Shown: one piece after another, positions 8,249 through 15,831 of the stretch
How the letters are laid out: each line of letters opens with the position of its first letter
Position numbering within the stretch: position 1 is the first letter of the stretch
Assembly: GCA_004292675.1 (NCBI GenBank)
Contig: RDXO01000026.1
Span: 1 to 43,718 of the forward strand
Origin: Alphaproteobacteria bacterium
GTDB lineage: Bacteria; Pseudomonadota; Alphaproteobacteria; Rickettsiales; UBA998
Direction of reading: 5' to 3'
DNA: 43,718 nt
Notes under the pieces: generated by a model
Seen by the model: the letters and a program-made list of their open reading frames with translations, nothing else
Databases searched by the model: none
Told to the model about the DNA's origin: nothing
Position numbers and translations under genes: made by a program

Positions 8249-8829
8249 GAACGGTGCGCACATGCGACGTTTCTCCCGATATAACCCGCATGACGATTGC
8301 TATGCCCCCACGTGATCAGGAGCATCCCTTGGTGATTGGGGCATCCATTGCCCATGATGGCTGTTGCTTGACGATTACCAAGCATGGGGTTGAAGATGGG
8401 GGGATGTGGTGGTATGGTGTGGATATTTCTTCCCACACATTGGCGCATACGACTCTTGGTGCATGGCGCGTTGGGCAAAAAATGAATATTGAACGCGCAT
8501 TGCGTATGGGTGATGAGCTTGGTGGGCATATGGTAAGCGGTCATGTTGATGGTGTGGCAAGGATTGCATCCATGCATGATGAAGGTGGGGTGCGGCATTA
8601 TCGTATTTCTGCACCAGAATCGTTGATGTGTTTTATCGCGAATAAGGGATCGGTCGCGTTGGATGGTACGTCTTTAACAGTGACATGGGTAGAAGGTGAA
8701 TGCTTTGGATTGACGCTGATTCCCCATACATTGCACGTTACAACATGGGGTGAGAAAAAAGCAGGCGATGCGTTGAATATAGAAATTGATGTGTTGGCGC
8801 GTTATGCTGCCCGATTACAAGCGCGGTAA
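8221..8829 (+). CDS. ribE: Riboflavin synthase alpha chain
   Basis: Catalyses the dismutation of two 6,7-dimethyl-8-ribityllumazine molecules to riboflavin. The 202-aa protein has the invariant MFTGII start, which fixes the start codon, and two lumazine-binding repeats. The second repeat opens at about residue 98 with GDELGGHMVSGHVDG. The family motif GCCLTI (Cys48) is present. Its start lies 28 bases inside ribD, an unusually long but still plausible coupled overlap. RibA/RibB and RibH are not in the window. Confidence 0.95.
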   Translation: MFTGIITHIGTVRTCDVSPDITRMTIAMPPRDQEHPLVIGASIAHDGCCLTITKHGVEDGGMWWYGVDISSHTLAHTTLGAWRVGQKMNIERALRMGDELGGHMVSGHVDGVARIASMHDEGGVRHYRISAPESLMCFIANKGSVALDGTSLTVTWVEGECFGLTLIPHTLHVTTWGEKKAGDALNIEIDVLARYAARLQAR

Positions 8830-8833
8830 GTCT

Positions 8834-9535
8834 ATGCAGGATTCCCCTATTCTTGCTCTGTCTGGTTGGGCGCAACCTTATGATGCGCTGCATTATGTTG
8901 CACCCCATGCGACGCATCTTGATTATGCCAGTTTAGGAAGTGCCGATGCCGTATTTGATGAGTTAGAGCGGCACGCACAGACGCGTATCGCGGTCGGATG
9001 GTCTTTGGGAGGAACGTTATTACTGCACGCTTATGCCCAAGGACGTTTGCCTGCATGTCAGCATATGGTGATTTTATGCAGCCCTGTGCAATTTGTGCGT
9101 TGCGCACAATTCCCCCACGCCATGCCCCATGATGTTTTTAGTCTTTTTGATGAAAATTTTAGAACACAACCATTGAAAACGGCGCGTCGATTTTCACATC
9201 TGATTGCAAAAGAAGATGTACATTATGATCGTATTCTTGATGCGCTTCCGTCAGAATATCACCCCGCAACGCTTCATACATGGCAATGGGGGCTTGATTG
9301 GTTGGCGAAGTTGCGTCATGATGATTTGGCGCATGTGACACTGCCACGGTTGACGCTGATTTATGGTGCGCGGGATCATATTGTGCATCCGCATCAAGGA
9401 TTGGTTTTTGCGGAGCAAGGGCATGATGTTACGTATCATTGCTTTGAGGGATGCGCCCATGCGCCACATATTCATAATCCCGCATGGATACGCAATCATA
9501 TTGATAGTCTGATGCAGGAATTGCAGTATGGATGA
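8834..9535 (+). CDS. bioH: BioH-like alpha/beta hydrolase (pimeloyl-ACP methyl ester esterase)
   Basis: A 233-aa alpha/beta hydrolase with a complete triad: nucleophile S57 in GWSLGG, D181 in YGARDHIV and H209 in CAHAPHI. In E. coli, BioH frees pimeloyl-ACP by cleaving its methyl ester. The GWSLGG elbow, the length and the immediately following bioC make that role likely here. The ATG at 8834 is four bases after the ribE stop. A longer frame from 8786 would overlap ribE and add a non-family N-terminus. The 3' end overlaps bioC by 8 bases. Biochemical identity is inferred, since unrelated esterases can replace BioH. Confidence 0.75.
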   Translation: MQDSPILALSGWAQPYDALHYVAPHATHLDYASLGSADAVFDELERHAQTRIAVGWSLGGTLLLHAYAQGRLPACQHMVILCSPVQFVRCAQFPHAMPHDVFSLFDENFRTQPLKTARRFSHLIAKEDVHYDRILDALPSEYHPATLHTWQWGLDWLAKLRHDDLAHVTLPRLTLIYGARDHIVHPHQGLVFAEQGHDVTYHCFEGCAHAPHIHNPAWIRNHIDSLMQELQYG

Positions 9536-10271
9536 TGTCCGTCTGATTGCGGATCAGTTCGGACGTGCGGCGCAAAGCTATGATGCCTATGCACAGGTGC
9601 AAGCGCGTGTGAGTCACGCCTTGGCAACCATGATTCCCTCCTATGTGGCGCATGGTAGTACTGTGGTGGATGTTGGGGCAGGTACGGGTGCGATTGCACG
9701 GCGCGCCCCTGATTATGCATGGCTGCATATTGATGCATCCGAAGCGATGTGTAGGCAGATTGATATGGGGGAACGTCTATGTGCTGATGGTCGCGCCTTG
9801 CCGTTGCGCGATGGCTCGATGGATGGTTATGTGAGTAGCATGGCATGGCAATGGATGCACCCACTCGATGCCACCATATGCGAAATGCAGCGCGTGCTAC
9901 GCCATGGGGGCTATGCCATTATTGCCACGCTTGTGGAGGGTACGTTGTGCGAACTTGCGGAGGCTTTTCGCTGTAGTGGCGTGCCATCTCCGCTACTCAC
10001 CTATCCGAGTGCAGCATCATTGCATGATCTCTTGATCCATCATGAATGTGCTATACACCACCATGCCATTGAAACGCATAGGATGCATGACAAAGATGCC
10101 TATGCGATGCTACGCAATCTGAAACATATTGGTGCGATTGCACATAAGCGCGCCCCTCTTTCTGTTGCTGAGGTTCGCGCTGTGTGCCGTGCATATGCGC
10201 AAGGCACGATTGGTGGAGTAGTGAGTAGCTATCAGGTGGGTTGGTGGGTGGTATCTAAAAGAAGGAAGTAG
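9528..10271 (+). CDS. bioC: BioC-like malonyl-ACP O-methyltransferase
   Basis: A 247-aa class I SAM methyltransferase. The N-terminus has FGRAAQSYDAYAQVQ (residues 11-25), the signature that separates BioC from generic methyltransferases. SAM motif I is VVDVGAGTG (46-54), followed by the acidic DASEAM (69-74) and a SSMAWQWM segment matching the BioC SNLALQW region. BioC methylates malonyl-ACP to disguise it as a fatty-acid primer, and BioH later removes the methyl group. Together the pair makes the pimelate moiety of biotin. BioF, BioA, BioD and BioB are not in the window. It ends one base before the convergent gene at 10273. Confidence 0.85.
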   Translation: MDDVRLIADQFGRAAQSYDAYAQVQARVSHALATMIPSYVAHGSTVVDVGAGTGAIARRAPDYAWLHIDASEAMCRQIDMGERLCADGRALPLRDGSMDGYVSSMAWQWMHPLDATICEMQRVLRHGGYAIIATLVEGTLCELAEAFRCSGVPSPLLTYPSAASLHDLLIHHECAIHHHAIETHRMHDKDAYAMLRNLKHIGAIAHKRAPLSVAEVRAVCRAYAQGTIGGVVSSYQVGWWVVSKRRK

Positions 10272-10272
10272 T

Positions 10273-10758
10273 TTATTTCATAGATTCACGGGCTTTCACC
10301 AGCTCATCTTTATCCGCTGCTTTCATACTAATCTCATAAAAATATCCTTCTTCTATCCACATCAAATGTGAATCCGAACAATTAGCACCGCAGGTTGCGG
10401 GTATAAAATAACCAATAAGGTCTTCGTCTCCACCAAAATACACGGGCATGAATATTTCACGAGGATAAATGACTAAGCTGCTTGAAGGTAATCTCTGACG
10501 CAAATATCCTCCGATTCTGCACGCATTGCCACCCGTGCATCCTTTTCCAAAACCTAAACCTAGGCTTATGGTATCGTCTGAACAAGAGCCTCCGAATGTA
10601 GGCTTATCAGGGCTATCTCCATCAAAAGATAGACCTTCCCCCCAATATGTTGGAATAACACCACGATAATGAACGCATGATTTTGGTAAATCGAACGCGT
10701 GCGATGCGTATGCGATATGAGCATAGATTATACTAAGTGCGATGATTATTTTTTTCAT
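10273..10758 (-). CDS. Secreted Cys-containing protein, unknown function
   Basis: A 161-aa product with a clear signal peptide (MKKIIIALSIIYAHIAYAS, probable cleavage near residue 19-21). The mature part holds six Cys: KSCVHY, GSCSDD, KGCTGG, NACRIG and two in ATCGANCSD. These could form three disulfides in the periplasm or outside the cell. It contains a Gly-rich stretch (LGLGFGKGCTGG), and the C-terminus is charged. The ATG at 10758 is used because an upstream TTG frame would bury the signal sequence. No Shine-Dalgarno is visible. The family is not recognised. It lies just downstream of a probable gene remnant. Confidence 0.65.
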   Translation of the reverse strand: MKKIIIALSIIYAHIAYASHAFDLPKSCVHYRGVIPTYWGEGLSFDGDSPDKPTFGGSCSDDTISLGLGFGKGCTGGNACRIGGYLRQRLPSSSLVIYPREIFMPVYFGGDEDLIGYFIPATCGANCSDSHLMWIEEGYFYEISMKAADKDELVKARESMK

Positions 10759-10768
10759 GGGGTAGAGT

Positions 10769-10861
10769 CTATATTTTTTCACGCATAGGAGCAAGATGAA
10801 AATCTAAAGAGGGTGGTTGACTTCCTGCACCCAGCGCAAAAGGGTTTCGTACTTCATCCAT
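10769..10861 (-). pseudogene. Probable remnant of an ATPase gene N-terminus (or short leader ORF)
   Basis: A 30-codon frame beginning MDEVRNPFALGAGSQPP and stopping eight residues after LDFHL. From family knowledge, N-P-F-x-P-G-A-G-x-x-P-P is the usual N-terminal signature of a group of AAA+ ATP-binding proteins, normally followed by a Walker A about 25-35 residues later. Here the frame ends before any P-loop, and no continuation is seen in nearby frames. The simplest reading is a truncated gene. The alternative is a short translated leader for the secreted protein, whose ATG is 10 bases downstream. Confidence 0.4.
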
Positions 10862-10900
10862 AATTATAGTTTTTTTAGGGTTGTATAGGTTGATATAGCT

Positions 10901-10940
10901 ATAATACACTATAATCTCATATAATACACTATAATTCCAT
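10901..10940. repeat. Two tandem 20-bp repeats with CACTATAAT
   Basis: ATAATACACTATAATCTCAT is followed directly by ATAATACACTATAATTCCAT (two differences in 20), and a third start (ATAATG) comes next. The spacer 10862-10995 is very A/T-rich and has no other gene. The same CACTATA word marks the ends of hairpins elsewhere in the window and occurs again at 10994-11001. Confidence 0.65.
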
Positions 10941-10995
10941 ATAATGTAGCACGTTTTATAGGATAGGTTCTTTAACGAACCTATTGCTACGCGCA

Positions 10996-11673
10996 CTATA
11001 ATCCGCCACGCTCCCCAAGCAAAGCCGAGCCAATGCGTACATGTGTTGCGCCACAACGGATTGCCGTGCGGTAATCATTGCTCATGCCCATGCTACAATA
11101 GGGCAAGGCATAATGCTGTGCATAGGTGTGTAAGCGGATAAAATGCTCTGTTGGGTCGGTATCTACGGGCGGAACGCACATCAAGCCTTCAAGCGCAAGC
11201 GAGCTATGAGTACGCACACGCATTACCAGTGCATCCAGATGTGTTTCATCGACGCCTGATTTTTGGGGTTCTTTGCCGATATTCACTTGAATCATGATAC
11301 GCTGGTGTTTGCCAAGGCGGGTTGCCTCCTGCGCTACCGCATCCACGAGGCTGGCGCGATCCACGGTCTCAATCACATCGAACAAGGCAACTGCGTCACG
11401 AACCTTGTTGCGTTGCAGATGCCCAATGCAATGTAGTTCAATATGCGGGCGCATGGGATGATGCTCCCAATGAAGTTTGGCTTCCTGCACTTTGTTTTCT
11501 GCAAAAAAACGATGCCCTAAGGCAATCAGTGCATCAATTTTTTCTTGTGGCTGCTGTTTGGTCACGGCAAGAAGGCGGGGGATGGGGCGTTGTGCCTCTT
11601 GTGCCACTGTGGCAATTTCGCACTGCAGCGTATGGTAGTTGTTTGATATGTATGTAAATTTTTCATCAACCAT
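10996..11673 (-). CDS. yggS: YggS/PROSC-family PLP-binding protein
   Basis: A 225-aa single-domain PLP protein of the YggS/PLPBP family, which helps control pyridoxal phosphate and amino-acid/keto-acid balance. K39 in LLAVTKQQP is the expected PLP-binding lysine. Family motifs FFAENKVQEA, HCIGHLQRNK, QVNIGKEPQKSG, GLMCVPP, SMGMSNDY and VRIGSALLGER are all present. AGGA lies eight bases before the ATG. The gene is divergent from the porin. It often neighbours division or proline genes in other bacteria, but not here. Confidence 0.93.
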   Translation of the reverse strand: MVDEKFTYISNNYHTLQCEIATVAQEAQRPIPRLLAVTKQQPQEKIDALIALGHRFFAENKVQEAKLHWEHHPMRPHIELHCIGHLQRNKVRDAVALFDVIETVDRASLVDAVAQEATRLGKHQRIMIQVNIGKEPQKSGVDETHLDALVMRVRTHSSLALEGLMCVPPVDTDPTEHFIRLHTYAQHYALPYCSMGMSNDYRTAIRCGATHVRIGSALLGERGGL

Positions 11674-11781
11674 AAATTTTTCCTAAAAAAAAGATTGCGC
11701 ATATACGAAAAATTAACTGTTGTTTGTTAGCAACAGTAGAAATTTTATGTAGCCCATTTCGCGTTTTTTCTTTTCATCTTG

Positions 11782-11811
11782 TTGGATATTGGTATAAGAG
11801 TTTTGTATATA
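11782..11811 (+). promoter_or_regulatory. Likely promoter for the porin gene
   Basis: TTGGAT (11782-11787) is followed by an 18-base spacer and TATATA (11806-11811), leaving a leader of about 60 bases. The preceding 11719-11740 has a small hairpin (CTGTTG/CAACAG) that could be an operator or the end of the divergent yggS leader. Assigned by eye. Confidence 0.4.
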
Positions 11812-11880
11812 TGGGTCAAGGGCGCGTTTTAGCGTCGTCCATTTTTTTAACCTTAGGTAATTAACAATAGGATGTTGATA

Positions 11881-12987
11881 ATGAAAAAACTATTATTAGG
11901 GACTACGGGCTTAGTGGTTGCTGCAATGTTTGCAAATGCTTCTTTGGCTCAGACTCCAAAAGTAACTGTTGGGGGATTTTCTGATTTTCAAGCAGGTGTT
12001 GTAAATGATGATTTTGACAATGGTCAGCGTGAGCATGGCTTCCGTAACGATACACAAGTATCTTTGCGCGTTGATGGTCGTTCTGATGCAGGTCTTGATT
12101 ACGGTGCAGTGATTGATTTGGAAGCAGATGTGACTCCTGATGCCAATGCAGAAGGATTCAATGCTGCACGTACTTATATGTATCTCGGTGGTAACTGGGG
12201 TCGTTTTGAACTTGGTTCAAAAGAAGGTGCATCTGAATCACTTCGCGTTGATGCGTCAAGCATTAACGTAGGTACTGGTGGTATTGACGGTGCATGGGTA
12301 TTCTTCGCTAACCCAACGGGTGGCGCGTTTATCACAACTCCGGGCTTGCCAACAGCGCACGGTTCGACACTTGCTCTAAATGATGAGTCTTTGTACAACG
12401 CGAACAAAATCACTTATTACACTCCTGCATATAGCGGTTTCCAATTTGGTATCACATACCAGCCTGACATGACTGATCGTGGTCAGTTGGTGTCTCGTGG
12501 TGATAATAATGTTGGTCAAGCTGGTCGTATCGTAGATGCGGGCTTGTCGTATGACAATACATTTGGTGATGTGTCATTGGCTGCTGCTGCAACAGTACAA
12601 TATGGTGATTCTGAAGCAAACAACACAAAAGATCTTTTTGCGTATAATGTTGGCGCAAACCTAGGATACCAAGGCTTTAGCTTGGCTGGTTCTTATGGTG
12701 ATTGGGGTACTAGCTTAGGTACGGCTTCTACTGATGGACAATACTGGACTGGTGGTTTGGGATACCAAATGAACAAGTTTGGTGCAGCGTTCACTTACCT
12801 TGGAAGCTCTCTTGATGTTGCTGGTGCAAACAATGATTTCCAAAACTTCGTTGTTGGTACAGATTATAAATTGGCTCCTGGTCTAACTCCTTATGCGGAA
12901 GTTAGCTTCTATGAGTTCAGCGCACCAGGTGTTACACGTGACAATGAAGGCACTGTATTCATTTTGGGTACACAAGTTGCGTTCTAA
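11881..12987 (+). CDS. Major outer-membrane porin (Gram-negative porin family)
   Basis: A 368-aa beta-barrel porin. A signal peptide (MKKLLLGTTGLVVAAMFANASLAQ, about 24 residues) is followed by alternating amphipathic strands, with porin-type stretches such as VGGFSDFQAGVV, MYLGGNWGRFELGSKEG and ITYYTPAYSGFQFGITYQ. The final residue is Phe (TQVAF), the usual C-terminal signal for Bam assembly. The protein is acidic and Gly/Asn-rich without Cys, as expected. The ATG at 11881 (AGGA eight bases upstream) is preferred to one three codons earlier. Codons are more uniform than in neighbouring genes, which suggests strong expression. It has its own promoter and terminator and so is monocistronic. 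Pore specificity is unknown. Confidence 0.92.
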   Translation: MKKLLLGTTGLVVAAMFANASLAQTPKVTVGGFSDFQAGVVNDDFDNGQREHGFRNDTQVSLRVDGRSDAGLDYGAVIDLEADVTPDANAEGFNAARTYMYLGGNWGRFELGSKEGASESLRVDASSINVGTGGIDGAWVFFANPTGGAFITTPGLPTAHGSTLALNDESLYNANKITYYTPAYSGFQFGITYQPDMTDRGQLVSRGDNNVGQAGRIVDAGLSYDNTFGDVSLAAAATVQYGDSEANNTKDLFAYNVGANLGYQGFSLAGSYGDWGTSLGTASTDGQYWTGGLGYQMNKFGAAFTYLGSSLDVAGANNDFQNFVVGTDYKLAPGLTPYAEVSFYEFSAPGVTRDNEGTVFILGTQVAF

Positions 12988-13065
12988 TATACGTAACGTT
13001 AGCATATACTCATCGCACATGAAGATGCGTAGTATCTAAATGTGGAAACGATGAGTATTTTTAAG

Positions 13066-13124
13066 TACGATATACCATTTCACTTACAAGGACTCAAATC
13101 CTTAAAGTGAAATGGGTATAGTAT
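13066..13124. repeat. Palindromic hairpin downstream of the porin
   Basis: TATACC-ATTTCACTT (13071-13085) pairs with AAGTGAAATGGGTATA (13105-13120), and inside it AAGGA (13088-13092) pairs with TCCTT (13099-13103). There is no following T-run, so it is not itself a classical terminator. It may protect the 3' end of the porin mRNA or be a dispersed repeat. With the next two entries it accounts for most of the 389-base gap 12988-13376, in which no gene is seen. Confidence 0.65.
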
Positions 13125-13132
13125 GCTAATAT

Positions 13133-13165
13133 GAAAAGGCGGTGCAGTGATGTATCGCCTTTTTT
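13133..13165 (+). terminator. Intrinsic terminator of the porin gene
   Basis: AAAAGGCG (13134-13141) pairs with CGCCTTTT, and the downstream strand continues as a run of six T (13160-13165). It lies about 145 bases after the porin stop, with no other gene between. Confidence 0.75.
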
Positions 13166-13172
13166 CTTACTA

Positions 13173-13250
13173 CTCGTCATTCTTGGCGTAAGGCAGGAAT
13201 TCAGTTAGAACCGTTGTTATGGATACCCGCTTGATCTAAGGGCATGACAA
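13173..13250. repeat. Degenerate dispersed repeat of the GTCATTC...GGATACCCGC type
   Basis: The left part reads CTCGTCATTC..GGC..AAGGCAGGAATTCAG and the right part TATGGATACCCGCTTGATC, then GGGCATGACAAG. The outer GTCAT/ATGAC and the inner AGGAATTC / GGATACCC words match a very common bacterial repeat layout, in which C-rich arms flank 'cattcc...ggattcc' in inverted order. The pairing is now imperfect, so the copy looks old. No coding function. Confidence 0.45.
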
Positions 13251-13376
13251 GAAGTGAGAGTCATGCAGAAGGCTCATAAAACAACAATGTATGATGTTTC
13301 TTATCCAAAACTCAGGCTGAGTAGTAGTCTATCATTTTTTTGTCAAACGACTCTCTATAGGGATCGATAGAACGCA

Positions 13377-13826
13377 ATGTTTGAACGTGAAACACAACGA
13401 CGATCTGGATATGTGTTGAGTCTAGGGATTGCACCTTTGCTTTGGTTTGCAGGGGAAATCATCCTTGGTGCGCGCATGTGGAATGTGCATCCACTTCATG
13501 CATTGTTAAGTTATGGCGCGACATTTCTTGCTTTTGTTGGTGGTATCTATTGGATGCATGGTGTCACCATGCGCGACCAGAGCCGAGTTTCACAGATGGT
13601 GATTGCGATGAGTCTCGTTCCTCTTATGACGGGCGCGGGGGCGTTGTGCTATCATGGCAGCATTGGATTAATGCTGCTTTTGGCGGGATATATCGCACTG
13701 CTTGGGTGTGAGTGGCATTTTTATCGTCATGAGATCATTCCCGCATGGCTTTGGACGGTACGCTGGCGTATTTCTGTGGTTGTCATCGCTGTGATCCTCG
13801 CTGTATTAGTGGTGATACGGACATGA
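13377..13826 (+). CDS. DUF3429-type integral membrane protein
   Basis: A 149-aa protein with about five hydrophobic segments (near residues 12-30, 41-60, 72-90, 96-110 and 128-147). The segment LLSYGATFLAFVGGIYWMHGV matches the core of the DUF3429 (TMEM69-like) family, in which a Tyr-Gly-Ala stretch precedes a Gly-Gly-Ile-x-Trp motif. The function of the family is not established. It stands alone between the porin terminator and yidC. The ribosome-binding site is weak (AGGG well upstream), and the start is supported mainly by frame and membrane topology. Confidence 0.7.
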   Translation: MFERETQRRSGYVLSLGIAPLLWFAGEIILGARMWNVHPLHALLSYGATFLAFVGGIYWMHGVTMRDQSRVSQMVIAMSLVPLMTGAGALCYHGSIGLMLLLAGYIALLGCEWHFYRHEIIPAWLWTVRWRISVVVIAVILAVLVVIRT

Positions 13827-13888
13827 TATGTGATGGGTGCGTAGAAATACTTGACCATTAGGGGCGGGATGGTGTAAAAGTCACTGTT

Positions 13889-13955
13889 CTATAGTGTTTC
13901 CGTTACATAATTACCGATCAATCGGCAATTATGTAATGGCAAAAGCACTATAAAG
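13889..13955. repeat. Long palindrome with CTATAGTG/CACTATA ends
   Basis: CTATAGTG (13889-13896) pairs with CACTATA near 13946-13952. The inner arms TTACATAATT and AATTATGTAA pair, and the centre is CCGAT-CA-ATCGG. The result is a nearly continuous stem of about 30 bp with few mismatches. There is no T-run and no gene in the 223-base gap between the DUF3429 gene and yidC. It could serve as a 3' end structure, but the shared end words suggest a mobile palindromic repeat. Confidence 0.75.
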
Positions 13956-14049
13956 CATAGCACTGCATTCATGACGTTAGAAGAAATGAAAGGCATGACT
14001 GCCAAAAAGATGCACAATCACGCACACGATGACCAACATTAGAGTATTT

Positions 14050-15831
14050 ATGACGACGCAACCACCAATTCCATCCGATCCACGCGATCAACGCAATCTC
14101 TTTATTGCAGTCGTAGCAACGATGCTGGTTATTATGGCATGGAAAATCTTCTATGCTGATCCTTTGGCGCAACAACAAGCCGTACAGCAAAGCATCAACA
14201 CTCAAAAAGAACAGCTCGCAGCACACCAATCACAACCAGCGACTGCCCCAACCGTTGAGCAACTGCCTGTGGATCGTGCTTCCGCGATTACGGGTGTATC
14301 ACGTGTGCAGATTCACACGAAACGCTTGCATGGATCGATCGCGTTGAAGGGGGTGCGCTTTGATGATGTCACCTTAGCGGATTATCGTGAAACAACGGAT
14401 AAGGATAGCCCGGAAGTGGTATTGCTTACGCCACGCACGGCAAAAGCGGGTTATTTTATGGAATCAGGATGGGCGAGTACGGCGGTACGCGTGCCTGATG
14501 CGCAAACAGAATGGGCTGCCTCACATGATACGCTAACACCAACGCAGCCTGTTGTTTTTTCTTGGGATAATGGTGCGGGAGTGCGCTTTGAACAAGAAGT
14601 TGCCGTGGATGAAGGGGCGATGTTTACCCTCACACAGCGCGTTATTAATAGCACCGCAGAACCGATTAGCCTTGCGCCCTACAGCCTGATTAATCGTACT
14701 GTGAACACCTCACCTGATGCGATGATGATCTCGCATGAAGGCATGATGGGAGTGCATGAAGACCGCTTAGAAGAATATAGCTATGAAGATATTGAGGGGC
14801 AATCCGTACATATTGCTGCACAAACTACGGGATGGGCAGGGATCACCGATAAATATTGGTTGACTGCACTCATTCCTGATAGCGCACAGCATGTTCCCTA
14901 TACCACGACCTATCAACATTATGTTGGGCAGGGGGATCACCGTTATCAAGTGGATATGTTGGGAGAGGTCATCACTGTGCCAGCATCGGGTACGCATACG
15001 CAATTAGTACGTATGTTTTCGGGGGCGAAAGAGGTGGATTTACTCACCTCCTATGAGCAACGTTATAAGATACCGTTGTTTGAACGCGCTATTGATTTTG
15101 GTGTGCTTTATTTTTTAACGCGCCCTATTTTTAGTGCGTTGCAGTTTCTCAATAGCATGATCGGCAATGTTGGGATTGCTATTTTGGTTCTCACCGTGCT
15201 GATTAAAGCATTAATGTTCCCACTCGCAAATAAATCCTATGCTTCCATGTCGCAGATGAAATTGCTGATGCCAAAGATGAAAGAGCTTCAGGAGCGTTAT
15301 GCAGATGATCGCTTGAAGATGAATCAGGAAATTATGGGCATGTATAAAGAAGAAGGGGTCAACCCTGCTTCGGGCTGCTTGCCGTTATTGCTCCAGATTC
15401 CTGTGTTTTTCGCGCTGTATAAAGTGCTGTATGTCACGATTGAAATGCGTCATGCGCCTTTTTATGGTTGGATACATGATTTGTCCGCAGCAGACCCAAC
15501 CAATGTCTTTACCTTGTTTGGACTGATTCCTTGGGATCCGCCCTTCCAGTTGATGCATATTGGCATTTGGCCATTAATTATGGTGGTGACGATGATCATC
15601 CAACAGCGGTTGAATCCGAAGCCATCTGATCCGACACAAGCGCAAGTTATGATGTTTATGCCCTATATCTTCTTGTTTATGTGTGCGAGTTTTCCCGTGG
15701 GGCTAGTCATTTATTGGGCATGGAATAATGTTCTTTCTATTACGCAACAAATGATGATTATGCGTCGCTTCCAAAAGCTCTATGATCCGATCACAGGCAA
15801 GCGACTCGTTCCCATCAAAAAGAGGAAATAA
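14050..15831 (+). CDS. yidC: Membrane protein insertase YidC
   Basis: A 593-aa inner-membrane insertase that works with or without SecYEG. The first membrane segment (NLFIAVVATMLVIMAWKIFYA) is followed by a large periplasmic domain (about residues 60-340). The conserved YidC/Oxa1 region follows, with TM segments around FGVLYFLTRPIFSALQF, IGNVGIAILVLTVLIKALMFPL, PVFFALYKVLYVTIE and FPVGLVIYWAWNNVLSITQQ. The C-terminus is basic (KKRK). ATGs at 14029 and 14050 are both possible, and 14050 fits the family N-terminus better. Neither has a strong ribosome-binding site. The stop overlaps the engB start (TAATG). rnpA and rpmH, frequent neighbours of yidC, are not upstream here. Confidence 0.96.
   Translation: MTTQPPIPSDPRDQRNLFIAVVATMLVIMAWKIFYADPLAQQQAVQQSINTQKEQLAAHQSQPATAPTVEQLPVDRASAITGVSRVQIHTKRLHGSIALKGVRFDDVTLADYRETTDKDSPEVVLLTPRTAKAGYFMESGWASTAVRVPDAQTEWAASHDTLTPTQPVVFSWDNGAGVRFEQEVAVDEGAMFTLTQRVINSTAEPISLAPYSLINRTVNTSPDAMMISHEGMMGVHEDRLEEYSYEDIEGQSVHIAAQTTGWAGITDKYWLTALIPDSAQHVPYTTTYQHYVGQGDHRYQVDMLGEVITVPASGTHTQLVRMFSGAKEVDLLTSYEQRYKIPLFERAIDFGVLYFLTRPIFSALQFLNSMIGNVGIAILVLTVLIKALMFPLANKSYASMSQMKLLMPKMKELQERYADDRLKMNQEIMGMYKEEGVNPASGCLPLLLQIPVFFALYKVLYVTIEMRHAPFYGWIHDLSAADPTNVFTLFGLIPWDPPFQLMHIGIWPLIMVVTMIIQQRLNPKPSDPTQAQVMMFMPYIFLFMCASFPVGLVIYWAWNNVLSITQQMMIMRRFQKLYDPITGKRLVPIKKRK

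Noticed and set aside
8161..8598. A 145-codon minus-strand frame over the ribD/ribE junction
   Set aside because: It is fully overlapped by two clear riboflavin genes, and its His/Pro/Met-rich composition is the usual shadow of a coding strand.
10901..10940. Possible CRISPR-like array
   Set aside because: The 20-bp units are directly adjacent without spacers and number only two, so this is a simple tandem repeat.
13066..13124. Porin 3' palindrome as an intrinsic terminator
   Set aside because: No T-run follows; a proper terminator with a T-run lies just downstream at 13133-13165.
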